The notes under the pieces are model-generated. The model was not told the DNA's origin. It did no database searches and saw only the letters and a program-made list of their open reading frames with translations. Below are positions 47,400 to 58,784 of a DNA stretch of 64,000 bases, piece by piece; position 1 is the stretch's first letter, and every line of letters starts with the position of its first letter. The stretch covers positions 66,461,832 to 66,525,831 of the forward strand of contig JARYHS010013631.1 of the NCBI GenBank assembly GCA_031002005.1, given 5' to 3'. This DNA comes from Vandiemenella viatica (taxonomy: Eukaryota > Arthropoda > Insecta > Orthoptera > Morabidae). The position numbers and the translations under genes were made by a program.

Positions 47400-49080
47400 C
47401 ATGCCATTATCTCCCTTCATACTTGACCTAAATCAATGAATAAGGTGTCATTTTAAAGTTTATGTCACATCATATTATAAGAAAGGAATTTTTCGGAATT
47501 TGACCCTTAAAGGGCAAAAAGTCAATATTTCTAAAATCCAATTTTTTTTGTGTTCGAATCATTTATCTCCCTGGATACCTATTTGAAATCGTCTAATAAA
47601 GTATGATTTTTAAGATTAAGATCTCCGCTTTGGTGACATCATATATTAAGACAGAAATTTTTTGGAATTCGACCCTTAAAAAGCAAAAGTATCAATATTT
47701 CTGCAGTGTCACGAGCCATTTATCTCCCTTTATATCCATTCAATATAGATAAATGAGGTATCATTTTAAAGACTAAGGTCTCCGTCGTGGTCACATTATA
47801 TTTTAAGAAAGGAATTTTTCATAATTCGACCCTTATAGGGCAAAATTACCATTATTTCCATAATGGTAATTTTCGTCACGAGCTATTTATCTCCCTTGAT
47901 ATCTAACCGAAAACGAGAAATGAGGTATTATTTTAGTAACTAAAGTCTCCACTTTGGTCTAATCATATTTTTTTAAAAAAAAAGAATTTATCAGAATTCG
48001 ACCCCTAAAGGGCAAAAGTATTAATATTTCTACAATGCATTTTTGTGTCATGAGCCATTTATTTCAATTAATATCTAACCGAAATACATAAATGAGGTAT
48101 CATTCTAAAGATTAAGGTCTCCACTGTGGTCAAATCATATTTTAAGAAAGGGATTTTTCTGAATTCAACCATTAAAGGGCAAAAATATCAGTATTACTAA
48201 CATGCGCTTTTTGTGCCTCGAGCCATTTATCTCCCTGGATATCTAACCGAAACCGATAAATGAAGTAGGATTATGAAGAATAATGTCTCAGCTTTAGTGA
48301 CATCATATATTAAGATTTTTTTTTTTAATTCAGCCTTTAAAGGGAAAAAGTATCAATGGTTTTTCAACGTATTTTTGTTTCACGAGCCATTTATCTCCAT
48401 TAATATCTAACCGAAATAGATAAATGAGGTATCATTCTAAAGACTAAGGTGTCCTCTTTGGTCACATAATTTTTTAAGAATGGATTTTTTAAATTTATTC
48501 CTTAAAGGGCAAAAATATCAGTATTTCTAAAATGCGAATTTTGTTTCTTGAGTCATTTATCTCCGTCGATACTTAAATAAAATTGATAAACGATGTATTA
48601 TTTTAAAGACTAAGATATTCGGTTTAGTCAAGCCATATTTTAAGAATGGAATTTTTCAAAATTGAACTCTTAAAGCGCAAAAATATCAATATTTCTACAA
48701 TGCAATTTTCTGTCACCATCCATTTATCTCTCTTGACACTTAACCGAAATCGATAAATGAGGTATCATTTTAAAGATTAAAGTATCCGTTTTGTTCATTT
48801 CATATTTTAAGAAAGAATTTTCTCCAATTTCAACCCTTAAGGGGCAAAAATATCATCATTTCAAAAACTTTTTTTTACCTCGCTTGATGCCGAAATCCAT
48901 AAATGAGGTATCATTTAAAAGACCATGGTGTCCGCTTTGGTCACACCATGTTTTATAAAAGAAATTTCTTGAAATCAATATTATTTCTACATTTTTTTTT
49001 TTTTTTTTTTTTTAACGAGCCATCTATCTCCTTCTGTACCTAACCGAAATCGATTAATGAGATATCGTTTCGAAGATCGC
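47400..49080 (+). repeat. tandem array, 11 units of ~160 bp
   Basis: Units begin at about 47404, 47559, 47716, 47882, 48055, 48223, 48385, 48553, 48720, 48877 and 49020, a mean period near 162 bp. Each has in order: (GAGC)CATTTATCTCCCTT, a TAACCGAAATCGATAAATGA block, GGTATCATTTTAAAGACTAA, TCCGCTTTGGTCACATCATA, TTTTAAGAAAGGAATTTTTC, and GACCCTTAAAGGGCAAAA. Units differ by substitutions and small indels. The array lies inside the hAT element. Confidence 0.92.
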
Positions 49081-50202
49081 ACTTATGAGACAGTTCAGAG
49101 GCAAGTCCATATATTGCAGTAGCATACATCACAGAAATGTCAATAAATTGTTTTTTACACAATAAGTAATATTTTTCTGTTACGGAAACTTTTTATTATT
49201 ATTATTATTTTTTGCTGTAGAATTTCAATGTTAACATTTTATTCGCACAGCAACACATATCACAGAGATGTTGACATGCTGTGTACATTTTGTCCAGTTC
49301 GTTGTATTCTGTTAAGGGCAGTGACAGTTTGCCGTACATGCAGTGTTTTTTAAGTTTTCTAACTGTTTGGTAATATGTTGTAAGTGTTTTGATGCGTACC
49401 TATTCCACTAAACAAATAAATATTTGGTATAAAAGTGTGGTTCTATTTGTCATTTTATTACAAGCATTCAACCTCATTATTCATCGTATTTTATTAGCGA
49501 AATTTTCGCACTGGTCGTCTAGTTCTGTAATAACTTCAACTGCAGACGACGTTTAAGCCATAGCTAAATTGTTGTTCTTTATCATCATGGACCTCGTATC
49601 ATGAATTTTTATTAAATAAATTTCTTCCGACGCGTGCTGAAATAGTTCTGTTCACGACGATTCAGATGACTTCTCATCTCTAAAAAATGTTGCAAGCAAT
49701 TTTGAAGCCTTCTGTTTCACCTTGGTATTGTTTTCTTTTTGAGTACTGTAAAAGAAACATTATTCTTTGTAAATATTTACAGTACGAACGTTAACTGCAA
49801 TCACATTAGGTATAATATGGTAGAAATAGATAAGTAGGTTGAATCTCTCCCCATGAACATGCACACCGATGTGAATGAACTGTAGCTCAAAAGGAAGGAA
49901 ACAGGTGCAGAGGCGCGGCACCGGAGAGGGCTAGTTATGGGACGAGTTGTGAATTTCTTCATTCGAGTAACTCGAAGTTATGCGATTCTATGACGACATA
50001 CGACTATGCATCAAGCTGAAACTCTTACGCTTATAAACTCTTCTGGATGAACACTGTCTTAAAATAATATGTGGATTATTGTAGAATTTATTTTTATTTT
50101 TCGCGCACAGGATCTATTGCTGAAGTTTCGGCGCCCCCCATATGATGGCGCCCGGTGCGGCCGCACCGCTCGCACCGCCCTAGGGCCGTCCCTGCCTGTA
50201 GT

Positions 50203-50870
50203 TGCCTGCACAGAGCAAAATGTTGCTATTGTTTAAAAACCTAGTATCTACACACCAGCAAAGGATTTATTCTCAGTAGCAAAATATATTCCAATCAAGA
50301 AGTTGTCAGGAATTGATAGTATCCTGAGTACAGTTTACAAAAAACTTCAAAAAACTATTCTGCATTTTCTGGCCACAATCTTTCTCAAATTTGGTTATCA
50401 CCCCTATGTGTGGAAGCATGTTGTTGTTATCGTCATCCAGAAAATGGACACACTAAAACACTTGCCTTCAAGCTGCCAATCCATAAGTCTACTGATGACT
50501 GGTACCAAACTGCTAAAAAAAAAAAAAATCATAGGCCCTGTAAATACTTGAACTTAGTCTCTTCAATACCTCCATTCCAGTTCAGCTTTTGAGCACAACA
50601 ATAATTTGCTTATCAACTTCAACATCTATCAGAACCCATTACAAAAGGCTTTGAAAGTAAGAAACACACTATAGCCATTTTCATTGATGTCATGCAAATC
50701 ACTGACAACATTTGGCAATTCAGTATTCTTTAATATCTAAAGTATTCCCACATACCTACTCATAGTTATCAGCAGTTATCTAAAAAAGCAATATTTCTCA
50801 GTATGTGCAGTATTATATGTCATCTGCTCATACACAAGGATCCATCTTAGTACGTATTTTTTAACATGTT
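50203..50870 (+). pseudogene. Jockey-type reverse-transcriptase fragment
   Basis: Reads SGIDSILSTVYKKLQKTILH, then FGYHPYVWKHVVVIVIQK, then CQSISLLMTGTKLLKK (degraded CRPISLLxxxSKLLEK). Further on in other frames are an IFIDVMQAFDNIW-like block (about 50675-50715) and TQGSIL (50830-50850). These are RT palm motifs of Jockey-clade elements. The 5' part is interrupted by the hAT insertion immediately to the left. Confidence 0.65.
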
Positions 50871-50879
50871 CACACCATG

Positions 50880-51015
50880 TAACCATCATCGAAGGTAAGT
50901 GGTGGTTCGTTTTGCTATTCTATTTGCCAATTCCTTTTCACTACTTAGCACCAACTATTTCCTAAGAATAACAAGATGGATATGGAAATGAGCCACCACT
51001 TACCTCTAGATGATG
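50880..51015. repeat. Penelope-like element terminal inverted motif
   Basis: CATCATCGAAGGTAAGTGGT at 50884-50903 and its inverted counterpart CCACCACTTACCTCTAGATG at 50993-51012. A GGTAAGTGGTG motif also occurs at 59082-59092 beside the second Penelope-like copy. Confidence 0.5.
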
Positions 51016-51449
51016 GATGTAAGGTGCAAACACATAGAAAAGACAAAAACACACATGATGCAGAAATTTTGCGTCTAGCCCTTTGTCAACATGAGAACAT
51101 TATAGGAGGTGGGTGTTGTGGAAGATTGCTTCACAGAAAGACTGTTGCCAGGAAAATGGTGGGCATAAATTCTGAGGACAGGAAGAGGGGTAGTGATTCA
51201 GAGCTATTACCCAAGCATAGATAAATATCAAAACTGATCTCTGGTAGGTGGAAAGAACAAATAATATAATAAAATATAAATAAGAACATATATACAAATT
51301 AAAAAATGAAACCAAAGACTATGAAGTTACACATCACCTCAGGTTAGTGGTGGTTTAATTTAGGTAGTAGGGGTGGAGGCAAAGAGAGGATAAAGAAAAA
51401 AACTAAACGTAAGTAATAATAATAATGACTGGATATTATCATAAGTTGA

Positions 51450-51830
51450 GACCAGGTGTTTGCCTTGTACCCAGTTTTCACTGGTAGGCAAGGTCTCACC
51501 TTCTGAGTTCAGAGGAGCTGCTGCAATTAGGAAGGCCTCTGATAGCACAGACCATGAAACAAGAGTTGAAATTATTCGTGTCTTGGGTGATGGCATGGGC
51601 AGCTACTGGGTGCTCTGCATTCCGTGTGGATACGGTCTGACAGTGACAATTTATTCTTATGGGAATTTGATTTGTTGTCAAACCTATATATGAAGCCAGG
51701 CAGTGGTTGCATGTTAACTGGTAAATTACATAGGAGGTATTGCAGGTGGCGTGTCCTATGATTGGAAAGCTTTCTCCAGTGACAGGGCTGGTGAAAGTGG
51801 TGGAGGGATGGTGTATGTTGCACTTCTTGC
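51450..51830 (-). pseudogene. GIY-YIG endonuclease region of the Penelope-like element
   Basis: One frame reads TSYVIYQLTCNHCLASYIGL, the GIY-YIG-like core with paired cysteines that typifies Penelope-like elements. AEHPVAAHAITQDTNNFNSC and SSSELRRWE follow. This domain nicks target DNA. The 58.25-kb copy has the same order (HLIYQLTCNHCPASYIG, then FNACFTVHATRVF, then TSELRRWE). Frames are broken near the start. Confidence 0.7.
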
Positions 51831-52678
51831 AGCAGGACCTATTGCATGGGAAAGAGCCTTGAGACGAGGAAGAATATTTTGTGGACTAGAAGTTCGCCAA
51901 GGTTAGGAGGACTGCTGAATCAAGTACTGGGAGGGGCAGGGAGGATTTTGGGAAGAATCGATCTCATTTCTGGGCAAGTTTGTAGGAAATCATAACCCTG
52001 CTGGAAGATTCTGTTAATGGATTTGAGGCCTGAGTAGTAGTGATGGGCAAACCGATTCTTTTTGATGAATCGTTTGGAATCGATTCACTCCTCGCTGAGA
52101 ATCGATTCTTTTAAAAGACTCTTCGATTCTTTTCACATGATATTTTGAATGACGAAAATAGATAACGAGTTATTAACCAACAAGAAGGAAATGATTAACA
52201 AATTCTAACTAAAATAATAACATTTGTTTTTGATAGTTAAATTGTAAGTTATTTATTGCAAAAACAATTTATTTTATTATTTAAACAAATGAAAGCACTA
52301 ATTTTACAATAAAAATGACTAGGCAAGATTATAAGTGTAAATGTAAATAATAAATACCTGAAACGTGAAACTGGACCGGTGACTTGAATGTAGTGAAGCA
52401 CAAAAAGCAGGCTCTCCACTAACTATTTGAGCGCCCTTGCGCAATACCGATTACGCCGCCCCCTGTCTAACTACAACCAGTGGTGGATCTGGGAATTTTC
52501 CGAACCGGGTCAACAAAATGTGAGATTGCCACACTGTGAAATTTTCAAGGCTTCCAGCTAATTGTTGTCAAACCTCATTACTGATTCTAAGCCTTGTTGC
52601 AGATTGTAATTGTCGATTGAGATTGTTGATTTAGATTGTTGATTTTGTAGGTGGCATGTTTGTTACACGTCTCGCTAG

Positions 52679-52955
52679 AGGGCGTCCATAAACCACGTAG
52701 ATTGGTCTTGAGAGGTGGGTGGAGGGGGTTGGAAGGTGGGATTCAGAGCCAGGCCAAATAGCTTTTCATTCATATCATTTGTCACACTTAAAATGAGATA
52801 CAGAACACTCAACACCACGTAAATATTTATTTCCGTCATGGAAAAAACTACGTGGGGAGAGGGGGGTTAGAGACATAAGCCACGTCGAGTTACTTGGGGG
52901 GAGGGAGGATTCACAAGAAGCCAAAATGAAGCTACATGGTTTATGGACGCCCCTT
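52679..52955. mobile_element. MITE nested in hAT
   Basis: The left end GGGCGTCCATAAACCACGTA and the right end, minus strand, GGGGCGTCCATAAACCATGT, form near-perfect terminal inverted repeats of 25 bp or more. The interior contains inverted CCACGT motifs and G-rich runs. No target duplication was resolved. Confidence 0.75.
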
Positions 52956-53130
52956 ACATATGCTCCAATTTTACTCCATAAATTTGGCAAATTTTTTGAA
53001 TTTGCCGGATGGTGCTTTTCTTAAGTTAAACAGCGTATCACTAACATTTTACCTACAAACCAATAAATCAGTGTTTGTTTAAATGGCATAATTTAAATTT
53101 TATATTTATTTTCTTCGTTTCAGTATTTTG

Positions 53131-53536
53131 GGGGACGTCCAGAAATTACGTAAGGCTATTTTCCGGAAATCTAGACCCCCTCCCCCCCTCCGTGAGACTT
53201 GGTGAGATTTTGCCGGACCTCCCCCCCCTCCCCGTTGGTGAGATTTCATGAGATTTTCACGGAACCCCCTCCCCCCAGTTGTTCGACCAGGAGAAGTTTC
53301 GAGACTTTTTTTAGCTGTCGTGCTCCCCGAAAGAATGATACCCCCTCAAAAGCCGGTTTTTGGCCCTGTAAACTGGTATTTTTTACGCTTTTTTTTAGTT
53401 CTACACTCGTTCAAGTTCAAAATTTCACGTGAGATATCCGTCGACCCCCCCCCCCCCTTGGTGAGATTTCGTGAGATTTTCCGGACCCCTTCCCCCCCCT
53501 AAAAAGTCTCACGTAATTTCTGGACGCTCCTCTATA
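53131..53536. mobile_element. second MITE nested in hAT, with internal repeats
   Basis: The left end GGGGACGTCCAGAAATTACG and the right end, minus strand, GGAGCGTCCAGAAATTACGT, are terminal inverted repeats related to those at 52679. The interior has at least three copies of a GGTGAGATTT(C/T)GTGAGATTTT module separated by C-rich runs (53200-53500). Confidence 0.75.
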
Positions 53537-54509
53537 TTCATCGACGGCACTGTTCCCCAACGTCTTTTCGTTTAACCTTTTTCCTCGTAGAAACCTCACC
53601 AGCTGGAACAGTATATATGCCGCTTCAGCACCTGCTAATTTTTGTAATGGTCCAATTCATAAACTTCGTTCATTTCTATTGCAAAATGTTTGCATTATCC
53701 ACAAAATTAAGAACTGAAGAACAACTAAAACACTGATGAAGTTCGTATGATAATAACCGGACGCGCTCCATCGCAATTAAATTCAGTACTCGATGCATTC
53801 GCAATTTGAAAAACCCACGCAACATGGGAATAGCAGATGACTCTGAAATCGGTATACTTTTCCCTGTCCTCAAATAATCGGGAAATACTTTATTTGTGGT
53901 AAAATATAAAAGTTGTAGGACGGATAATTCATTGATAATTTATTTGTAAATCTAAATCTGTGTTGTGGTAGCATCTATAACAGTCTGGAAGGAAACCAAA
54001 AACTTATAACTAGTTCCAAAACCACTAGAAAAATGTGTATTTAAGAAAGTAAATTCCTAAATTTAAAAATACTTTTTATTTCTGTAATATATTTTTAATT
54101 TTCCTGTTCCAAAGATAAATATTCTTTATTTCCTTACAAATAAGTTGCCAAACCAAGAAACACGCCGTGGGGACTAAGATTGTGAATCGAAAGGAATCAC
54201 GAGTTACGCAGATATCAAGAGTTAAAAAGAGCCGAATCCATGGAAGAGTCATTAAGACAGAAGTGAGCCGAGAGCGAGTGAGCCGAGAGTCGTAAACATT
54301 ATCGAGTTAACGACTCGGAGTCGACTCAGAACCTGGACGAGTCGGTGAGCGATTGCGCAACAACGGCTCAGCTCCTGAGCTCCCTCTTAACAACTCTTGA
54401 GTGAACCGTGACTCTTCCAAGTGAGTCGATTCTGCAAACGATTCTTTTAGACGAGTCGACTTTTTGAATCGATTCACGATTCTTTTGCCCACCTCTACTG
54501 AGTAGTATT

Positions 54510-55673
54510 GTGTGACCAGGACTAGACTGTGTTGGTTATTGAGGGTTTGGGATGATTGATGGGCTGAGTAGGTTGCAATGTTGCCGGTAAAAGCTGTTTG
54601 TTAACCAAAGCCAGAGGGTAATTTTGAGATGTCAATACTTGTGAAACGTTGTTTGAATAATCCATGGGGGACTGTTGGTTGGAGTATGTACAACTACCCC
54701 AAATGCCAAGACTGTAGGGAAGGGAACGTTTGGTATGGTTTGGGGAGCAGCTGTCAAAATGGAGATACTGTTGAAGGTTGGTGGGTTTGATGTGGACTGA
54801 GGAGTTGAGGTAGCCATCGAGGAGGGACAAATCCACAGCAAAGTTTGTGGTTTGTATTATCTTGGTTATCCAGGTGGAGCCGTGTCGATTTCTTAAAAAG
54901 TAACATTTCTGCCATCATGCTATGGCTTTCATCAGAGGACCCGGAGAACCAAGATAATATATACAGTGACCATGGAAGCTTTTGTAATCATATGTGCCTG
55001 GGTGTGGGAATAGGTCCAAGTGAATTGCAGCACGTTAAAGGAATTAAGATGGTTCAGGAAATTAGGCAGGTTATTTTCACAATGCATCAAAATCATAAAG
55101 ATATCATCTAAGTCAAATGTGGGATTCGAGAGGGACTTCCTCCAGAAATGTATGTTCCAGATGACCCATGAACAGGTTAGCAGAAGAGGAGGCCATGTGG
55201 GTGTCCATGCCAGTGCTACATGTTTGATGATAGATGTTGCGTTTGAAGGAGTGGTAGTGTTTGTTGAGAATCATGTGGGCCAATTTGAGCAGGAAGGATG
55301 TTATGTGGAGGCTGTTGGGAGGGCACAGATCCAAAAAATGTTTCGTAGCCCTGAGGCCATGCCAGTGCAGAATGTTTATGTACAAGGATGTGACGTCAAT
55401 TGTTACCAGTATAGAGTTGGAAGGAAGAGGTGTGGGTATAGTAGAAAGCCGGAGGAGGAAGTGTTGTTTGTCCTTGATATGTGAAGGAAGCTGCCAGACT
55501 ACAGGTTGTAGGTACTGGTCAACCAAGGTGGACACGCGCTCAGTTGATGGCCTGTAAGCTACAACAATTGGATGTCCTGGATTGCCATGCTTATGGATTT
55601 TGGGAAGGAGATAAAGGGTAAATGTACATGGACTTTGAGGAGTAAGAAGTGAAAAACTGTACATCCTCTCCAA
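54510..55673 (-). pseudogene. Penelope-like reverse transcriptase
   Basis: A 186-residue open frame (55673-55113) has LYLLPKIHKHGNPGHPIV (about residues 20-37), RVSTLVDQYLQPVVWQLPSH, HFLLRLSTIPTPLPSNSILV and TIDVTSLYINI (motif A, with its catalytic aspartate), SFKRNIYHQTCSTGMDTHMA (motif B region, altered) and SANLFMGHLEHTF. The frame is then broken, and the region carrying the second catalytic aspartate pair was not recognised. At 54836-54640 it resumes with SVHIKPTNLQQYLHFDSCSP, then HTKRSLPYSL, the palm-to-thumb region of Penelope-like RTs. It ends where the hAT element was inserted. Confidence 0.8.
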
Positions 55674-55697
55674 ATTTTCAAGATTTTCGTGTCTACT

Positions 55698-55945
55698 AGT
55701 TTGGCTTCTCCCACTTTCGTTAAATACTTGGAGAACACCCGTAATTTAATCCACACCAGGAAACAACCGGATCTCATCATCCTTCCCACTGACAAAGGCT
55801 CAACAACTGAAGACATGAATCAAAGTGACCATGTGGCTGATGCTCTTTGTTAATTATCAGACATCAGCACTTACTATCCCAAGACCCAACACAACAAGAA
55901 AATACCTTTAGCAGACTTCCGAACCTCAACTAACTCCCAAGACAG
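55698..55945 (+). pseudogene. Penelope-like RT N-terminal segment, inverted
   Basis: The plus strand reads SLASPTFVKYLENTRNLIHT, then QPDLIILPTDKGSTT, then LSDISTYYPKTQ, with one stop. PTDKG is the hallmark of the Penelope RT N-terminal region, which should precede LPKIHKxGxP. Here it lies beside it but on the opposite strand. Confidence 0.7.
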
Positions 55946-56459
55946 CCCCAGGTTCTTTTCTTTTTCTACTAATGGCTTTACGCCTTGTCAAGATCATTAG
56001 AAGCAGGATGGGACTGAGGACAAGGAACAGGGAGGAATTTGACCTTGGCCTTCTGAAAAAAGAAATTTTGGTCATATGAACGAAAAGTCAGTTGTACCAA
56101 CAATAATATTCCGGCACCAATTCGTGAAGGTTCCGAGGTTCACAAAAGCCGTGATAAAGCTAATGTACTAAATACTGTATTAAAAATTAATTTACTGATA
56201 TAGATAGCTCTCCAAAGACTGAGTGTGGCATAATACAGACCTGTCCAGTCACGGAAAAGAGAATGTCTCTGGGCCTATGTGCACTCCATCTCTCTACAAT
56301 ATTAATCTCTTCCACTATTCTATATATCCTCTGATTTTAGAAATAGTCAGACCCTTCCTTGTGGGAGTTGCAATTTTCACACACAGTAGTGTATTTTTGA
56401 TCAATTGATCAGAGATCTCATAGCCCATGGATCCAGGTTGTGTTCATGTCACTTGCGAA
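55946..56459. other. no gene recognised
   Basis: Probably the outer part of the inverted Penelope-like piece and unrelated flank. Its end is not defined. Confidence 0.3.
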
Positions 56460-58095
56460 ATACTTACCTTAATATGATAATGTTATTATTACATGCTTGT
56501 CCTTTCCTAAAACCATTTTGCTTATCTATTTGCAGTATTTTATGAAAATAAAGGCAATATTCCCGTTTTCCCACGTCGTTTCGAGTTGGTGATGGAATCA
56601 TCATGAACAGATACTGCCGGTATCCAAAAGCAATTACAGCTCCTGAAGTGGAGGAAAACACCGGGCCAAAACAGAATTCCAGTAAGAGTATTTTCAGAGT
56701 ACGCAGCAGAAATCGGACCATTTCTGTCCGATATATTCAGAAAATCCTTAGACGAGTGAAAAGTACCTTCCGGCTGGAACATTGCGCATTTCCGATTTTC
56801 AAGAAAAGTGATTGAAGTGATCCTAGAAACTACCGTCCCATATCTATAACATCTGTTTGTAGCAGAGTTATGGAGCATATTAGATGCTCGAACATTATGA
56901 ATTTTCTAGATGAAAATAATTTGCTTACAACAAATCACCACGGAATTCGGAAGAAAAGATCATGTTAAACACAGCTGGCCCTATTCACACCAGACATAAT
57001 GAAAGTTATTGATGCAGGTTCACAAGTAGATGCAATTTTTTTAGATTTTCAGAAAGCCATTTGAGAAGCTTCGAGCGTATGATATATTGGATCAGCTTTG
57101 TAAAGGAATGAAGGATTTTCTAACTGGTCGGTCACAGTATGTTGTCGCTGAAGGAGAAAGATCTTTTAATCTACATGTTACATCGGGTGTACCTCAAGGA
57201 AGTGTAATAGGACCACTTCTTTTCTTAATTTTTATAAAAAACCTCAGAGACAAAGTGAAAAGCATATTTAGGTTGTTTGCTGATGATGCGGTTATTTAAC
57301 GGGAAGTAAGGAATTTGGACGATTGCTTAGAAATTCAGCGCGATCTGGATGTTATTTTGGCATGGTGTGCTGAGTGGCAACTCACACTAAATTGTAAAAA
57401 GTGCAAGGCAATGTGCATAACTAACAAAAAGAATCCGACTGTTCAGAAATACGAGGTAAACAGTTCAGTTATTGATATGGTTGATTCTGTGAAATATTCG
57501 AGAGTAACAGTACAAAGGAACATGAAATGGGTCTTACACATTAATTCGTTAGTAGGTAGAGCTAATTATAGGCTGTGATTCCTAGGTCAAATCTTGAAAA
57601 ATCGTAATTAACAAACAAAGGAGAAAGCATACAAATCTCTTGTGCAGCTACATTTGGACTACTGTTGTGCCACTTGGGATCCATTTCGTAAGGGGTCAAT
57701 TGACAGTATAGACAAAGTACAGAGAAGACCCGCTCGATTCGTGACTACTTGCTACAGGCCTTATGAAAGCATCTCAGAACTGATTAGTATACGAGGCTGG
57801 GAGTCTCTGGTAGATAGACGACACACGTTTCATTTAAACTTATTGGTAAACATGTGTTCTCCCAGTTTCAGTTACGAGTGCAGTGAAATACTTCATCCAC
57901 CAACTTATTAAGAGTCTGAATGACAGGAAAGATAAGATTAGAGAAATAAGGTGCCGCACTGATTCTTATAAGAATTCATTTTTCCCTCGTACCATTCGGG
58001 ATTGGAATGCACAGCAAAGAGATTAGTTTTGGTGTTGAGCACCCTCTGTTACCCACAATTTTGTGAACTGCAAAGTATATATGTAGACGAAGATG
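56460..58095 (+). mobile_element. CR1-like non-LTR retrotransposon, family C, 5'-truncated
   Basis: An RT-bearing fragment from about 56600 to the 3' tail (58035-58095: TTGAGCACCCTCTG, then CAAAGTATATATGTAGACG). The same tail flanks the Tc1 element at 36570-38075. It is less decayed than families A and B. Confidence 0.8.
56600..58027 (+). pseudogene. family C reverse transcriptase and ORF2 C-terminus
   Basis: 56690-56820: SEYAAEIGPFLSDIFRKSLD and SGWNIAHF, before NYRPISITS at 56829-56855. IFLDFQKAI at about 57030-57060 is motif A with its aspartate. 57087-57299: SGVPQGSVIGPLLFLIFIKN and LFADDAVI (catalytic pair intact). 57315-57578: LDVILAWCAEWQLTLNCKKC, then VDSVKYSRVTVQ. 57642-57911: LDYCCATWDPF, VQRRPARFVTTCYRPYES, GWESLVDRRHT. 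57925-58027: RKDKIREIRCRTDSYKNSFF, then IRDWNAQQRD. At least five frame breaks. A typical CR1-group ORF2. Confidence 0.85.
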
Positions 58096-58240
58096 AAGCG
58101 TACCGTCATTCGTCTGGATTGATTTGGGAAAGTCATGAAAACCCCAAATTTGAATGCCCAGACAGGGATTCAAACCAGCATCCTCCGAATGTGAGCCCAG
58201 AGCATTAATCTCTCTCCAAGGTTCTTTTTCTTTTAGCAGA
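58096..58240 (-). repeat. tRNA-derived SINE, copy 1
   Basis: The minus strand from about 58235 has a tRNA-like head with a B box GGTTTGAATCCC (about 58170-58181) and CACATTCGGAGGATGCT before it. The body GGGCATTCAAATTTGGGGTT, then CATGACTTTCCCAAATCAAT, follows. The same order is seen at 63905-63780. The A box is degraded. Confidence 0.7.
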
Positions 58241-58244
58241 TCCC

Positions 58245-58640
58245 GTTGCAATTGTGCAACATGCAGCCTGTCTCCACCACCTTGACCAACCCAGTAAGTG
58301 GGGAGAGCTTACACACTACAGGACTTGCCACTTGTGTATCCTCCCACTTAATATATCAGCTCACCTGCAACCATTGCCCAGCATCCTACATAGGTTACTG
58401 GCCTTCAGAATGAATGGACACAGACAAACGGTACTCACCCAGAACTCTTGACTACCCTGTAACTTATCATCCCACCACCAATGGTACCAACAATTTCAAC
58501 GCTTGTTTCACGGTCCATGCCACCAGAGTCTTCTCTGACAAAAATAGCACCTCTGAACTCAGAAGGTGGGAACTGGCTTTTAAGTATAAATTTGGAACCA
58601 GACAGCTACCCGGACTGAATTTAAGATAGCACCAGTATTA
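58245..58640 (+). pseudogene. second Penelope-like GIY-YIG fragment
   Basis: Reads TCVSSHLIYQLTCNHCPASYIGY (58330-58398), then in other frames NGTNNFNACFTVHATRVFSD (58477-58536), TSELRRWELAFKYKFGTRQL and PGLNLR before a stop at 58629. It is collinear with 51830-51450 and ends the ORF with the family's GTRQLPGLNLR-like C-terminus. Confidence 0.75.
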
Positions 58641-58784
58641 TTCCTTCCCTTCCACCCATTCTCCACACCGTCTACCTTTTCCAACAGAACCATCACTAAC
58701 CAAAATTAATATTTTAATAATATTTAACATAAAAAAAATTTATTAATAATTTCTATATACATATGTTTTTTATCCAAATAAAAG

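Larger units (their letters stand above)
44773..50194 (-). mobile_element. hAT element, 5422 bp, 8-bp target duplication
   Basis: The left terminus is CAGAGGTGGCCCTAG and the right terminus, minus strand, CAGGGACGGCCCTAG. They are flanked by an exact 8-bp duplication CCTGTAGT at 44765-44772 and 50195-50202. GGTGCGAG is repeated subterminally at both ends. Inside are a decayed minus-strand transposase (about 46750-45300) and, beyond its 5' side, an 11-unit tandem array (47400-49080). Confidence 0.92.
52038..54497. mobile_element. non-autonomous hAT element, 2460 bp
   Basis: The left terminus is TAGTGATGGGCAAACCGATT and the right terminus, minus strand, TAGAGGTGGGCAAAAGAATC. They are flanked by an exact 8-bp target duplication CTGAGTAG at 52030-52037 and 54498-54505. 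Both ends carry many GATTC/GAATCG subterminal motifs (52055-52140 and 54380-54485), typical transposase-binding repeats. No transposase was recognised inside. It interrupts the Penelope-like element and carries two smaller elements. Confidence 0.92.
50880..55945 (-). mobile_element. Penelope-like element with inverted 5' part, split by hAT
   Basis: On the minus strand: RT (55673-54510), then after the hAT insertion a GIY-YIG region (51830-51450), then a terminal region containing GGTAAGTGGTGG motifs in both orientations (50893 and 50986). On the plus strand 55698-55945 holds the RT N-terminal segment in opposite orientation. Without the 2.46-kb hAT element and one copy of its target duplication the piece is about 2.6 kb. 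Confidence 0.8.
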
